Assembly: GCA_027924585.1 (NCBI GenBank)
Contig: BSBM01000592.1
Location: 1,054,001-1,118,000, forward strand
Source: Larix kaempferi
Lineage: Eukaryota; Streptophyta; Pinopsida; Pinales; Pinaceae
Reading direction: 5' to 3'
DNA: 64,000 bases
Below, one piece after another: positions 11,667 to 23,939 of the stretch. The notes beneath the pieces are model-generated. The model saw only the letters and a program-made list of their open reading frames with translations. It ran no database searches and was not told the DNA's origin. The position numbers and the translations under genes were made by a program. Within the stretch, counting starts at the first letter, position 1. Each line of letters opens with the position of its first letter.

Positions 11667-11954
11667 TTACAGAGAAACCTTTGAGACCCAGATGTAAAAT
11701 AATGAAAGACGACTACCAAGAATGAGAATATAATAGAAGGGATGATGAATTATATTCATAATTGTTGATCCCAAGTTTTGGCCCATCCCAATTGTAGAAG
11801 TTAACCACTCTGAAAATGAACCAATATCAAGACCCAAAAAGGCCTTGATTGCATAGATGAGGCAATGGTGAGGTGTGAATTTCCTATTGGAGACACCCAT
11901 GAGTCCTGTACCCACTGCAAGGGTGTACATCAGATGAGGCCGGGGACCTGGCAT
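11667..11954 (-). pseudogene. Small membrane-protein-like exon or gene fragment
   Basis: A 95-residue minus-strand frame starting at an ATG, with protein-like composition. The N-terminus is MPGPRPHLMYTL. A FTPHHCL motif lies near residue 27, a GSFSEWLTS motif near 45, and IIHHPFYYILIL with a hydrophobic C-terminal segment at about 68-90. Repeated His pairs beside hydrophobic stretches suggest a membrane-associated metal-binding or hydrolase-like protein. I have the impression of a conserved plant family but cannot name it. GT-containing candidate donors follow shortly after the frame. It is either a first exon or an isolated fragment; no further exons are visible. Confidence 0.45.
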
Positions 11955-12076
11955 GTTTAGCTCCTATGTCCCTTCCTTCACTACCCAGCAACCTTGAAAA
12001 TTACTTAGAAACCGTAAAATAAACAGAAACCAGACTTTCCTCCTTAAGATTATTAATGTCACAGGGGCCGATTCTC

Positions 12077-13553
12077 TGTGAGAGATGCCGCAAACGATGG
12101 CTTGGATCTTTTTTTTTACTGATGTTTAGTTTGCATTTTCTTATTTTATGAGTTGTTTCATATATTGCAGTAAATGTATTTAACTCAATGTTTAGAATAA
12201 TGATATTTTTATAGGAATATGTGAATGTACTATTACATCTTAGTTTATCAAATGGGTGGTATACTCTTCACTGTAACATTGTTTAGCTTGAGCAATACGG
12301 TTTTGGCCAATGTGCACCGACTACAATCAAACTAAGCCTCTTCACATAGGGTCTTGCTTGTAACTATGTCATAAGTCACAGCGTGTTAGATTTACAACTA
12401 AGTTTAAGCAACGAAGTTCTTCTAATAATAGACACACTCTCAACAGCTATGACCTCCAAAGAAATACTGAAATCAGATCTAGAACAAGCTAGTCGATCAC
12501 TATAAATAATAGATCAAATCCTAGGGCTCACTGCCTCCACCGATTTAGACTTTCAGGCTGAAAGGAGAGAAAAGGGACTGCAGAGCCCTAGAGAAAAAAA
12601 GTGTACAGATCTACAGAAAAGCCTTTAAATATGCTGAAAAAAAAACTGGAGGGTGCTAGTGAAAGAAGCTAAATACAAAAAAAACATAGAAATAGTTGTT
12701 GTCCCAGAAAAAGTGCATGTAAATCTTTCAGGTGGACTCTGAAATCTCAGAAGATTGCACATGTACAGAATGAAAAGTGTGGTAAAGGCACAAAAGAGAA
12801 TAGCAGAGAGTTGCATAGTAGGAAGCCATTGTGACTGCTGCTAGATTTGTGAAGCCTACATTTTCAACTTGTTAGGTTGGATTAGCCTCCCAAAGCTTGA
12901 TGTTACCCCTTGAAGGGAACAGTGTAGACAACCATGAGAAAATGTAGTTTCGGAAAGCACTTGGCTCAGTTCCGAGATTTAGATTAAACAAATTCATAAT
13001 AGAGTGTTGTAAGAATGAGATCTCAAGAGAGCAGGTTAAAGTTCAGTTAGTGTATTTGCTTTGGCATGTTTTTGAAAGCCTGAAGCAAGATGAAATATGA
13101 TCAATTTATTGAGGCTTTCATAGCTCGATGAAATGTGTTATATCATCAAAACCTTTAATACAACAATAATCAATAAGGAACAATGAAGAAAACCCCATGA
13201 AGCATGCTGCTATCTTGAAACAAAATTTAAATTAACAGCAAACTCTCCACCCAAAAATGACACTAGCGGAGAAGTTGTGAGTATGAAATGTGCAATAAAC
13301 AGGAACTATCAAAACTATAATGCTCCAACAAAGAATAGCAAATGGGATTTTTACTTGGAAGAAAAAATAGTCTATGAAGAAAAGACACTGCGAATAGTGC
13401 TTGCTAAATAGGCCATAATAGAACACAGACAGTAATACATGTATCCTATATGTTCTTCCTAAATAACCCTAACATAACACAGAGCAATTACGTGGCATAT
13501 ATGTGCTTCCTAAATAGCCCTAATATAACACAAATAGTAATTGCATGTCGTAT
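12077..13553. repeat. Repeat R, copy 2 (fullest copy)
   Basis: Its left part (12077-12713) matches 1-654 and its right part (12743-13553) matches 26375-27217. This is therefore the only copy here that joins both halves. Near the right end a sub-repeat of about 57 bases recurs (CTTCCTAAATA followed by CCCTAATATAACACA-like sequence). A short plus-strand frame shared with copy 3 may be a coding relic. No terminal repeats or target duplication could be fixed, so the class is unknown. Confidence 0.75.
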
Positions 13554-13589
13554 TTTCTTCACAGTGGATGAAGAAAATCACAACTTCTT

Positions 13590-13594
13590 ACCCA
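13590..13594. repeat. Target-site duplication of C1 (left), ACCCA
   Basis: ACCCA directly precedes the TGTTG start of the 5' LTR and is repeated exactly at 24487-24491 after the 3' LTR. Confidence 0.95.
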
Positions 13595-14131
13595 TGTTGA
13601 TGTATTTGTAACTTCGGAATGTATTTCATATATGTATATTGTACTCCTATAGAGATGTTATTATTCCTCTATACAGAAGTTTCGTCATTTGTATTTACAA
13701 GTGTCGCAAGTGTCACAACTTGCAAGTGATGGGTTATTAGACCACCAAGTGTGGGATCAGCCCTGAGTGGAGTTACCATGGGTTGTTAGACTCTCCTAGA
13801 GAAGTCGGCCCTGCTAGTTTATTAGGCAAGTCAAGTCAAGTATAAATAGAGTGCGGGAGGAACTCTATTTGATAATTCACTTACTCACTCATTCTCTCAT
13901 GTGAGAGTGGTGCACAAGTGGAGGAGGATAAGCTGCTAGGAGACTATCTCTTATGCTTGGGTTTTGTATCATTGCTCTATCTATCTCTGAGGAAGTTATT
14001 GGGGTTTTTCACCTTATTGGTTTTCCCCAAGGAAACTCTGTGTCTATTGTCTCTTGTGATTGATATGTTGTACATGTTATTCTCTCAGATAAGATCCGAG
14101 ATCATATTGAATTAATGCTCAAAATCTAACA
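13595..14131 (+). repeat. C1 5' LTR (537 bp)
   Basis: Begins TGTTGATG and ends CTAACA. It is closely similar to 23940-24486. A TATA-like TATAAATAG motif lies at about 13841-13849, a plausible core promoter. Confidence 0.95.
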
Positions 14132-14143
14132 TGGTATCAAAGC
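14132..14143 (+). other. C1 primer-binding site
   Basis: TGGTATCAAAGC directly follows the 5' LTR. It differs by one base from TGGTATCAGAGC, the site complementary to the 3' end of plant initiator Met-tRNA. Confidence 0.9.
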
Positions 14144-14700
14144 TAACCTCAGAAACACTATGCAGTTATGGAAGCTAGGGCTTCTTGTTTTTTGGGTTTC
14201 TCTCCACAAATATTCAAAGGAAGGAGACTAGATTGACTCTCCTCAGCAAGGCGCATCTTTCTATCTAATCAGAATTCAATTCTGAGCACTTTCAATTTTT
14301 GACCTGAAAATTAGGGTTTCTGCAAAAATTACAATTTCTGAAATGTGAGACCATAGCTGGAAGCTCCTTGGAAAAATCGAAATTTATAGCTTTGGATCGA
14401 ACTTTTTGGTTGGGTGAAGCTCTGGGAAACTCAAACCCTAATTCATGGTCCTGCCTAGTGAATCTGAAAGTTTCAAAAGCAATTTTGAGGGGTGAAACTT
14501 TGTAGTTTTCAAATTCTGAGTATACCAACTTGATCCGCTCATCAAGGTGCATCTTTCTATTCTTTTAGAAGATTAAAATTCAAAGTTTGAATTTTTAGGG
14601 TTTCTTTGACAAACCCTAATCCAGCACCAGATCCAATTTTCAGCAAATCAAGTGGTAAGACCTAAATCTTTTCTATTTCCATTTGAAGTACTCTTTAAAG

Positions 14701-15693
14701 ATGTCTCATCACACCAAGCTTAAGGATAAGCTTGAAGGGGCTGATAACTTCCGAGCATGGAAGTATAGGATTGGGTTAATCCTAGAAGAGAATGAGTTGG
14801 ACACTTACATAAGTGAAGAGATCCCTATCCCAGAGGGAGAAGAGGCTAAGGCCTTACACAACAGGAACTTGGTCAAGGCTAAGAGGATCATTGTTGATTC
14901 TATCAAAGACCATCTCATACCACATGTGTCATCTCTGAAGACACCTAAGGAGATGTTTGATTCCTTGACCAAGCTATTTGAAGGGAAGAACATAAATCGG
15001 AAGATGACCTTTAGGAATCAATTGAAGAATATCAAGATCCAGAATGCGGAGACCATGCAGTCTTATTTCTCAAGGGTCTCCCAGATCAAAGAACAACTTG
15101 AAGCTGTGGGATAAGATATAGAGAATGGAGAAGTGGTAATGACCACTCTTAATGGCCTTCCTAGGTCATGGGATTCCTTCATCCAAGGAATTTGTGCTAG
15201 GAAGAAACTTATCTCTTTCAGTAGGTTGTGGGAAGAATGCACACAGGAAGAAGCTCGGATTGTAGCTCGAGAAGAGTATATGGGGAATGAAGACCAAGCT
15301 CTCACAGCACACTCCAAGAAGTATGATGATAAGAAGGGACATCACCATAGTAAGAAAGGAAAGCACCATCATCAGGATCAAAGAGGCAACTTCAGATCTC
15401 GAATTTTTTATGAAAAAAGGCACTATGCCAAGGATTGTCCCAGAAACAATAAATATGGCTCCCACAAGAAAAAGAAGAACATCAAAAGAAAACATCATGC
15501 TCACACTGCAGAGGATGATGAACCTCCCATGAAGAGGGCTAGGGAAGAAAGTGAAGATTCTTCAAGTGATGAAGAGTATGTTTTGATTTATGCCCTCACT
15601 GGTACCATTACTCATGGAAGTAATGATTGGCTTATATATAGTGGGGCTTCCAAACATATGACAGGATTCAAGGAATCCTTTATGAACCTATCT
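14701..15693 (+). pseudogene. C1 gag and start of protease, interrupted
   Basis: Copia Gag relic from the ATG at 14701. An early FRAWKYRI motif and the DSLTKLFEG, FRNQLKNIK and YFSRVSQIKEQL motifs are typical of plant Copia Gag (UBN2-type domain). A TAA at 15112-15114 interrupts it and the frame resumes in phase at 15133. A degenerate zinc knuckle follows at about 15400-15430 (Tyr in place of the first Cys pair, HYAKDCPRN retained). The protease active site reads YSGAS rather than DSGxS, with Tyr encoded at 15637-15639. The coding sequence breaks at 15693, where the solo-LTR-like element inserted. Confidence 0.9.
15689..15693. repeat. Target-site duplication of the nested insertion, TATCT (left)
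   Basis: TATCT occurs at 15689-15693 and again at 19955-19959, at the exact points where the Copia coding sequence breaks off and resumes. Confidence 0.93.
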
Positions 15694-18600
15694 TGTAACA
15701 TCCCAGAAAAATCACAAAAATTTAAATTTTTTCTACGTGACATTTATTGCTTATTTAATGTATGCAGAAATAGAACGATGCATAAAATGTTATATTGCTG
15801 TACTAAATGCCATGCTAGTTTATAATGTAAGAATTTGTGACTAACAGATTTCATCTTATGTCTTGATGTTATTCATATTTAGTTGTACTACTACAAACTT
15901 CTACTGTTGTTGTTTATGAATGATGAAACAACTATTTTGACTAATGTGCCTTTGTTGATTGATGAAGGGGTCCTATGGACGCCCCGAGGCTTACTTAGCA
16001 TTCGTGCTAAAGCATGTGATTTCGTACTTGTGATAGTTTATAAGTAAGAGTGTAAAGTTGCAACAAGTATTCAAACAGTTTTTCAAAGAAGGTCTGTAAT
16101 GATCATATCACAGTTTTGTACTCAGAATTATTTGTGGTTTCCAACCATGTCGAACTGTATGTAATTATCTATCTTCTTCCTCCATGGAAATTTGTGGAAA
16201 TTCTATGTATAACTGTTTTGCTAACTTATCTAGGCTCTATACCCTACGATGATGGTGATAGTCTGAATTATTTCATTTACACTATACATTAGAATGTATG
16301 TGTGTGTAATATCTAGAATCCATTCACAATGTGTAATATTATTTAATGGATTATCTATATGGTCTATTTATAATGTTTATGGAAATATTATCGAACCATT
16401 ATAAATCATGTTTGTTGCAATACCAACAAACTATGGTGAAATATATCACATTATAATATGTGCGCTGTGTGCATTGTATTACCCTACCTAATACTATACA
16501 ATCTTATTGATACTATGCAATATGTGATATTATACAAACAATATGAATATTATGCAAACAATGTGATTTATATGCAAACTATATGAATTATATGCAAACC
16601 ATGTGATATGTGAATTCTATGTAAACAATATAATTTCTATGCTAACCCTAGCGCATATTTATCCTAACTTTATGGAACCATATCGTGACAGGGTTGAAAT
16701 ATGACCTTACCATATGCAAAGTCTTATGTTTTAAACATTATGACGTGAATGTTAATGTCACAGGTTGGCAACCAACAACATTGCCATTTGCATTAAATGC
16801 TTACAAATAATGTGGATAGTGGAGTTCCATCGTGGATGGTAGAGAGAACTCAATCACGTGAAAATACTGTGGTTTAAACCACTCTTGTGATAATGTGTTG
16901 GCATACTGGCTCATTTGTTAATGAGCTGGTTACTTCATGGCCCCTTCGTGGCAAATGCAATAATGGTTTATTTAATGTGGTAGATGGTTTGTGATTTCGT
17001 GAATCCCACCCGATGAATCTCCACCATCGATCTGGCTGTGTTTCGATGAGTGTGGGTTTAACCTACCTTTGTTTCGATCGTAGTGTTTATTGTGAACTTG
17101 GTAATCGGTGGTAATGGATCTGCAACTGGCCGACAGGCTGAGGGTTTGTAGGGTTAGTGTCTTTCTTGTAGAGGTGTAGCTCCTATGTTTTGAACTCGTG
17201 ACCTGTGTAAGTTATAGAGATGAGCTCTCCAGTTCTTTGCACAGTGGTGAATGTCACAGTTGGGAGCTTAGTGTTTGTCTTTGGTGTGTTTCGATCGTCA
17301 GAACTGTTGAGGGTTTTTAATTTTAAATTTGATTTGAATGAGAAACCAAGCCTTCGCCATGGTTGTTCCAGGTCTTGGCACTGTTTAACTATTTGAAAGT
17401 TGATGGCTCTCATGTGGGGTTTCCTTCTGCCTCGGAATTTGATAGTATGAGTAATTCCAGTTGATGTTGTGCCTGTCTGGTGTTTGTTGTTGCTACTTGC
17501 CAACTATTTTGAAGGTATTGTGATTCGAAACTCCCTCCTGTAGCTTTCATACTTGACAATTAACACAGTAATAGTTTGTTTGTTTTATTAATGAGTCTCG
17601 TTTCTTGAAAAGATAAGTGTTTTTTACCACAACGTTAATGTTGTTGTTACAGGGCAACAATTCGATGGCTTCTCCTATTTGGTGTTTGAAAACGGGTTGC
17701 CGCTACACCAACCGGTAAGCCTTGGAGGTGCCTTGTAACTCTGGTTATGTGGGAAGTAATGGCCTGCGAAATGTTTGTTATGTGGTTTCGTGTTTATCTC
17801 AAGTTTGTTCTTCGTTGAGATAGGGTTTGTAAATCTGTAAAAGAGATGGGGAGGATGATTCCTCTACCCAAAAGGCATGAGCCTGTTATGGTTGTAACCA
17901 TCGTGTGGAAATGTTCTTCTCATAGACTTGGATAATGTAATGATTTGTGTTTCGATACTCTGCTGCTATCGTTTTTCTTTTTGTAAATGGTGAAAGTTGA
18001 AATGTAAAAACGATGGGATAATTTATATGAAGTTTGTACAAATGAGGAGTCTGTTGCTAATGAATAGGTGTTTGTATTTATGGAAGGCTTGTAGCCAATA
18101 TGCAATTCGTTAATTTGTACAATTAATGTTGCGTTTCGAACTCATGAAATTTCCTAAGGGTTAGGGTTTCGTTCTCGTTTTGTAATGTATAAAATTGATG
18201 TTGTTTTTCAATACGTTCTCAGCATCAAACTAGTGTGTGTGATTTCTATTTTTCTCTTCTCCTACAGACATTGTAAAGGCTAGCTTGTTTGAAACATTGT
18301 TGAGACTTTAAACTGTGTCGAGTTTTAGGAAGAAATAGCACAATGTTTGAGTTTCTCTTTTCAAAAGTTATTTATCAATCTGGCTGTGTGCCGAGGGTTT
18401 TTAAGATACTAAGTTTAAATTATTTTAAATGAAAATGTTGACTATATACAGAAAATTGATAACACTATTAGGGTTATAGCATGATTTGATAAATGTTTCA
18501 ATGGAATGTGCAACAGTTGACAAATTTAGAACAATTCTAGGATGTTGGTTTGGAAGGGTATTACCCTATGTCAAAAACCAGAATGATGATTGTTATTTGA

Positions 18601-19954
18601 TTCTGGTGATACAATAAAAACATGATATGCTAGTTTTGTGTGATGAGGGTTATAATTGGACTGTTAGGGTTTAATATTTTTCTACTGTATGTTTGGATGC
18701 TAAACCTGCAACTATCTGCTCATAAAGTTGGCTATGTTTCTAAATACTATAACAGAGAAAATAATTTATATAATCTTTAGAAGGGAAAATTATTTATTCC
18801 TAAACAGCTAATATTAATAAAATGAGTAAAACATTGCTGCATATTCTGGGAACAATTATTTATGCAGAAATAACATTGAAAACACTGATACATATATACA
18901 TAGAAATTTTAACAATAAACAATGACTTTAAGAAAAAGTGCACTATTTTTATCTTCTCATTCACATGGCTATTTGCCTATCATACCTATCTATCTTAATC
19001 TGTCTTTGTACTAGAGTACGATGCAATTCCTATGGTATGGGGAAAAATTCAGAGATTATTTATTTCAATCTTCATTTCTATTTGAAATTTTAACTTGATT
19101 CAGAAAACTGAAAGTAGGGTAACAAAACCAGAATACATTCTGTGATTTAAAAATTATAAATACTTGCAAATAAACAGATTTAATACTTAATAACAGAATA
19201 GCAAATAGAACCTGTAGATGACGATAGGGACGGAAAACATCCAAGGAGGCCTGTTCCTCCCAACCTATTCCAGAAGAAGTAGCTCAACTGTTGGCTTCTT
19301 GTGAACTCCTGAGCCTGATTACTGATCCAATAAGTGGGTGGAATCTTTGTAGAAACAAGGCACTCAAAAATTCCTTCTCCACTTAGCATCAACCTCCTGA
19401 AATAAAATGCCTTCTCCACTCGGCATCAACCTCCTGAACTCAATAAGAGTTTCGCAGACTCACAACATGATCAACAACATAGCATATCCCCTCATCAAAT
19501 CTCTTGGGTGCAAACACAGCAAAACCCCAAGGTAAATTTCCTCGTCAGGAAAAGTGATGAACCTCAGTTCAATATTTGATGGCTATTATATAGACTGCCT
19601 AGGTATTTTAGTGGTCAGTTTGGAATAAATGAGCCTCAAGCTCCAGTACCATCTTTCAGGGCACTATGACCACATTTCAAGGGAGTTGTCCCATACCAAC
19701 AACTAGTTAGTTGCATCATGATGCTGCCACTTGTCCATTGCCTTCTACCTTAGATTCCATTCCACCTAGTGGATTAGTAACCACTCTTTCAAAAGTCCTC
19801 TTAGGTGTTTGTCTCTTATTTTATTTATTTAATAATAATATATTGTGCAAATTACAATCATCCTTGGACACCTGTCCAACATAAAACTTTACAATAAAAG
19901 TTATAATAATGTTTGCTAACACAAAAAAATTTCCAGCTAAAAGGGTATGTTACA
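15694..19954. mobile_element. 4.26-kb TG...CA insertion, probable solo LTR
   Basis: Begins TGTAACATCCC and ends GGGTATGTTACA, so the ends form an imperfect inverted repeat of about 12 bases with the 5'-TG...CA-3' of LTRs, and it has a 5-bp target duplication. I found no internal direct terminal repeat, primer site, polypurine tract or coding domain. The simplest reading is a solo LTR of an element with very long LTRs (Tat/Ogre-type Gypsy elements have LTRs of this size) left by LTR-LTR recombination. A non-coding LARD-type element is the alternative. Confidence 0.65.
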
Positions 19955-22914
19955 TATCTGAACATGAATCACCCCACAAGATGAAACTTGGGGATGACTA
20001 CCAGTATCCAATAAAAGGAAGTGGTGAAGCCTCCTATAAGCTAGACTCTTGAAAGTCTATGAAGATGAAAGATGTACTATATGTTCCAGGTATCAAGAAG
20101 AACCTTCTCTCCATATCTGCATTGGATGCAAAAGGCATGAGGGTTGCATTTATAGATGGCCAAGTTCTTATGTGGCCAAAGGGTAAAACTATAGATGATG
20201 CAGTGGTGATTGGAGAGCAAGAGGGAGGATTATACAAGCTGAAGGTCCAACCAAAACAAGCCTTGGTCCATGGCTCAATAGAGCCAAGTCAACTTTGGCA
20301 TAGAAGGCTTGCACACATGCACTATAGGGCACTACCAATTGCAAGAAAAGCAGTGGAAGGTCTTCCTGAAATCTAGACAAAACATGAAGGCATTTGCAAA
20401 GGGAAAGAACACAAAGAAGACATTTCCAGGTAGTGAAATCAAGGCAACAGGAATCTTGGAAATCATCCACTCCAATGTATGCGGTCCGATGTCATCCACT
20501 TCTTGAAGAACAAAGATGAAGTGTTTGACAAGTTTAAGGAATTCAAAGCCTTGATAGAAAATCAAACTGATATGAAGATCAAGATCTTCAGATCTAACAA
20601 TGGCAGAGAATTTACCTCAGGAGACTTCAAGAAGCTATGCAGTGATTCAGGGATTAAGAGGGAGTTGACCACTCCTTACAATCCACAACAGAATGGGGTT
20701 TCCGAAAGGAAGAATAGAACAATTATGGAAGCAGCTAAGGAAATGCTTCATGACCAAGATCAACCAATGCACTTATGGGTAGAAGCAGCAAGAACAACTG
20801 TATATGTGCAGAACATAACACCTCATAAGATACTTGACAACAAAACACCAGAAGAAGTGTTCACTTGTAAGAAACCAGAAATTAGCCATCTCATAATATT
20901 TGGTTGTCTAGTATACACTCACATCCCAAAAGAAAAGAGGACAAATCTAGATCCTTCAGGAAAGAAGGGCATATTCATGGGTTACAGTGAAAGCTCGAAG
21001 GCTTATAGAATCTACTTCCCAAGATTCAAGAAGAGTGACATCAGCAGGGATGTAACATTTGATGAAGGCTTAGCATACATCAAATCAAGGAAGACACCTG
21101 TTGAAGACAATGAAGAACCCAAAATATCCAAAAAACAAGACACCACCATGAATAAAGCAATTCCTGAAGAAGATCGTGAGATGGAAGATCCACAAGAACC
21201 TGTAGATCCACCCCGTGAGAAGAACTCTCACAAGAGAAAATCAGCATGGGCTAGAGAGCTCATCCAAGATGCAGAAAGGTATGGCATTCTAGAAGAGGAA
21301 CACAAAGAAAGGAAAAGGACAAGATCACACACCAGCTATGTTTCCTTACTCTATGATATCATGAACAAAGAACCTTCCAGTTATGAAGAAGAAGCAGAAA
21401 AGAAAGAATGGAAGGATGCCATGGTCAAGGAATACCATTCGATCATAAAAAATGATGTTTGGGATGTGGTCCAAAGACCAGATGGGAAGTTTGTTGTGAC
21501 TTCCAAGTGGATCTATAAGATCAAGCATGCTGGAGATGGTAGCATAGAGAAATACAAAGCAAGGTTTGTAGCTCGTGGCTTCTCCCAGAAAGAAGGGATT
21601 GATTATGAAGAGACTTTTGCACCTGTAGCTAGATACACTTTTATTAGATCAGTACTTGATCTGGCTGCAGTGATGGAATGGAAGGTACACCAGATGGATG
21701 TCAAGACAACCTTCTTGAATGGTGTAGTTGAAGAGGAAGTGTATGTGGAGCAACCACTCAGGTTTGAGACACATGACAGAGGGACTCATGTGTGCAAACT
21801 GAAGAAATCCCTGTATGGTTTGAAATAGGCACCTAGGATCTGGTACGGTAGAATAGACAGCTTCCTATCCAGTTTGAGCTTTACTAAGAGTAAAGCGGAT
21901 TCCAACCTTTACTACAAGGTTGAGGAAGGCAATCCAGTGATACTACTATTGTATGTGGATGACCTGTTTATGACAGGTGAGGATGGGTTGATTGCAGACA
22001 TGAAGAGGAAGCTTGTTGCCGAGTTCGAGATGAAGGACTTGGGTATGATGCACTACTTTATTGGCATGGAGGTGTGGCAGAGTGTAGATTGAATCTTCAT
22101 TGGACAAGGGAAGTATGCAGTAGAGATCCTGAAGAGGTTTTGGATGATGGACTGCATGGCCATAGTCACACCTATGGCATCGAACCTTAAGCTTCTATGT
22201 GATGCTTCATCTGAGCCGATTGATGCCATGATGTATCGTCAAATGATTTTGTCCTTGATGTACCTCACGAATATGAGACCAGACATCTGCTTTGTGGTGA
22301 ACACCTTGAACCAGTATCTGACAGATCCGAGACATATTCACCTGATAGATGCAAAGCATATTGTGAGGTACCTGGAGGGTACAGTTGACTATGGGCTCAA
22401 GTGTGATATGAATCAGAACTTTAACCTGGAGGGTTATGTTGATTCGGATTGGGCAGGAAGTTCCATTGATCGGAAGAGCACTTCGGGGTGTTGCTTCAGT
22501 ATGGGATCTGGTATGATCTCTTGGTTTAGTAGGAAGCAATCTTGTGTGGCACTGAGTACAGCCGAAGTAGAGTATGTTGCAGCTTGTTTGGCTAGTTGTG
22601 AGGCAGTATGGCTTAGGAAGCTACTGTCTGATTTGTTTGATCTCCAGTTGATTTCTACTTGTATATATTGCGACAACCAGAGTTGTGTGAAGTTGTTGGA
22701 GAACCCGGTGTTCCATGACAAGTCGAAGCACATTGATATCCAGTTCCACTATATCAAGGATATGGTGTAGAGAGGAGCAGTGAAGCTCCTGTATGTTGCG
22801 ACAGACGAACAGATAGCCGATGTGTTGACCAAGACACTAGCCAGAGTGAAGTTTGAATACTTCAGAGAGAGACTTGGTGTACTTCAGATCAAGACTCCCT
22901 CCAAAGGGAAGTGA
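19955..22914 (+). pseudogene. C1 pol: protease end, integrase, RT, RNase H
   Basis: Copia Pol relic resuming after the insertion. In order: a DVLYVPGIKKNLLSIS protease-to-integrase segment; a GAG-pre-integrase block (LWHRRLAHMHYRAL); an integrase core with a deletion and frameshift near 20505; RT from about 21400 with the DVKTTFLNG region and an intact YVDDL box at 21952-21966; and RNase H with YVDSDWAG, STAEVEYVA and CDNQS motifs, ending at TGA 22912-22914. Stops include 21826-21828 (just after LYGLK), 22090-22092 and 22768-22770. Integrase catalytic Asp positions read Asn at 20474-20476 and 20596-20598; the Glu at 20704-20706 remains. Confidence 0.92.
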
Positions 22915-22929
22915 TGAGTCCGGAGACAC

Positions 22930-23495
22930 AGATGCACATGAGCCATTCTCACATAGTGGTAGGTAGGTCCTCCTATGGTGCAGATGTAATGGTTGGGGCC
23001 ATTCTCACATGGTGGTAGGTAGGTCCTCCCATGGTGTAGATGTAAGGGCTGGGCCATTCTCACATGGTAGTACATAGGTCCTTCCATGCTGAGATGTAAG
23101 GGTTGGGGGGATTTTCCAACATGGTGGCAAGTAGGTCCTCCCATGGTCGTTGATGTAATTCCTGGGATTTTCCGACATGGTGGCAGGTAGGTCTTCCCAT
23201 GGTTGTTGATGTAATTGCTGGGATTTTCCAACATGCTGGCAGGTAGGTCTTCCCATGGTCATTGATGTAATTTTCGTGCCTTTCTGACATGGTGTTAGGT
23301 AGGTCCTCCCATCGTGACATGGTGGTAGGTAAGTCCTCCCATGGTTGTGATGTAAGTGTTGTTCCTTTTCGACATGGTGGTAGGTAGGTCCTACCATGGT
23401 GACATGGTGGTAGGTAAGTCCTCCCATGGTCGTGATGTAAGTGCTGAGCCATTCCCGGATGGTGGTAGGTAGGTCCTCCCATGCCGGTGTATATA
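22930..23495 (+). repeat. Minisatellite in the C1 3' untranslated region
   Basis: About ten degenerate units, mostly 55-60 bp and some near 25 bp, each containing a GGTGGTAGGTAGGTCCTCCC-like core followed by CATGGT and a GATGTAA motif. It sits between the pol stop and the polypurine tract. Long minus-strand frames across it, rich in PTYHH-type repeats, are products of its periodicity. Confidence 0.9.
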
Positions 23496-23930
23496 AGTGT
23501 TGTGTGTGTGAATCTAGGTTGTGCTTCGTGAACTATGAGGTGATCTAAAGACGATGATGTGACAGTACGGTACACAGGTTTTGCAGAGGCATGCTATTGG
23601 TCCTGAGACGCTCTTGCAAGTTTTGCGGTGGCATATGATCAGTCCTGAGAGATCTTGCAGGTTTTGCAAAGGCAGTGTAATCAGTCCTGAGGTGTACCTA
23701 CTTGATGGCTTGCTTGCAGATATGATGAAGACCTACATGAAGGTTAGGCATACATCCAGCATGAAAAAGGGTTGGCTCTATAGAACTTCCTATGATGAGT
23801 AGATTAGATATTGATTGAGATAGCAGCAACAGTGACGATGAAGATGATTCAATGATGATGATACAGTGATGATGATCCAGAGAAGAAGACTTGTGCTAGC
23901 AGACCTGTGTTGAGAAATACCTTCCTAGTT

Positions 23931-23939
23931 AAGAGGGAG
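23931..23939 (+). other. C1 polypurine tract
   Basis: AAGAGGGAG directly abuts the TGTTGATG start of the 3' LTR, as expected for the plus-strand primer. Confidence 0.85.

Noticed and set aside
20034-20565. Minus-strand frames over the C1 integrase region
   Set aside because: Antisense to recognisable Copia Pol motifs on the plus strand.
22884-23575. Overlapping minus-strand frames of 116-171 codons rich in PTYHH-type repeats
   Set aside because: They lie across the Copia C1 minisatellite; all frames are open because the repeat lacks stops. Opposite strand to the element.
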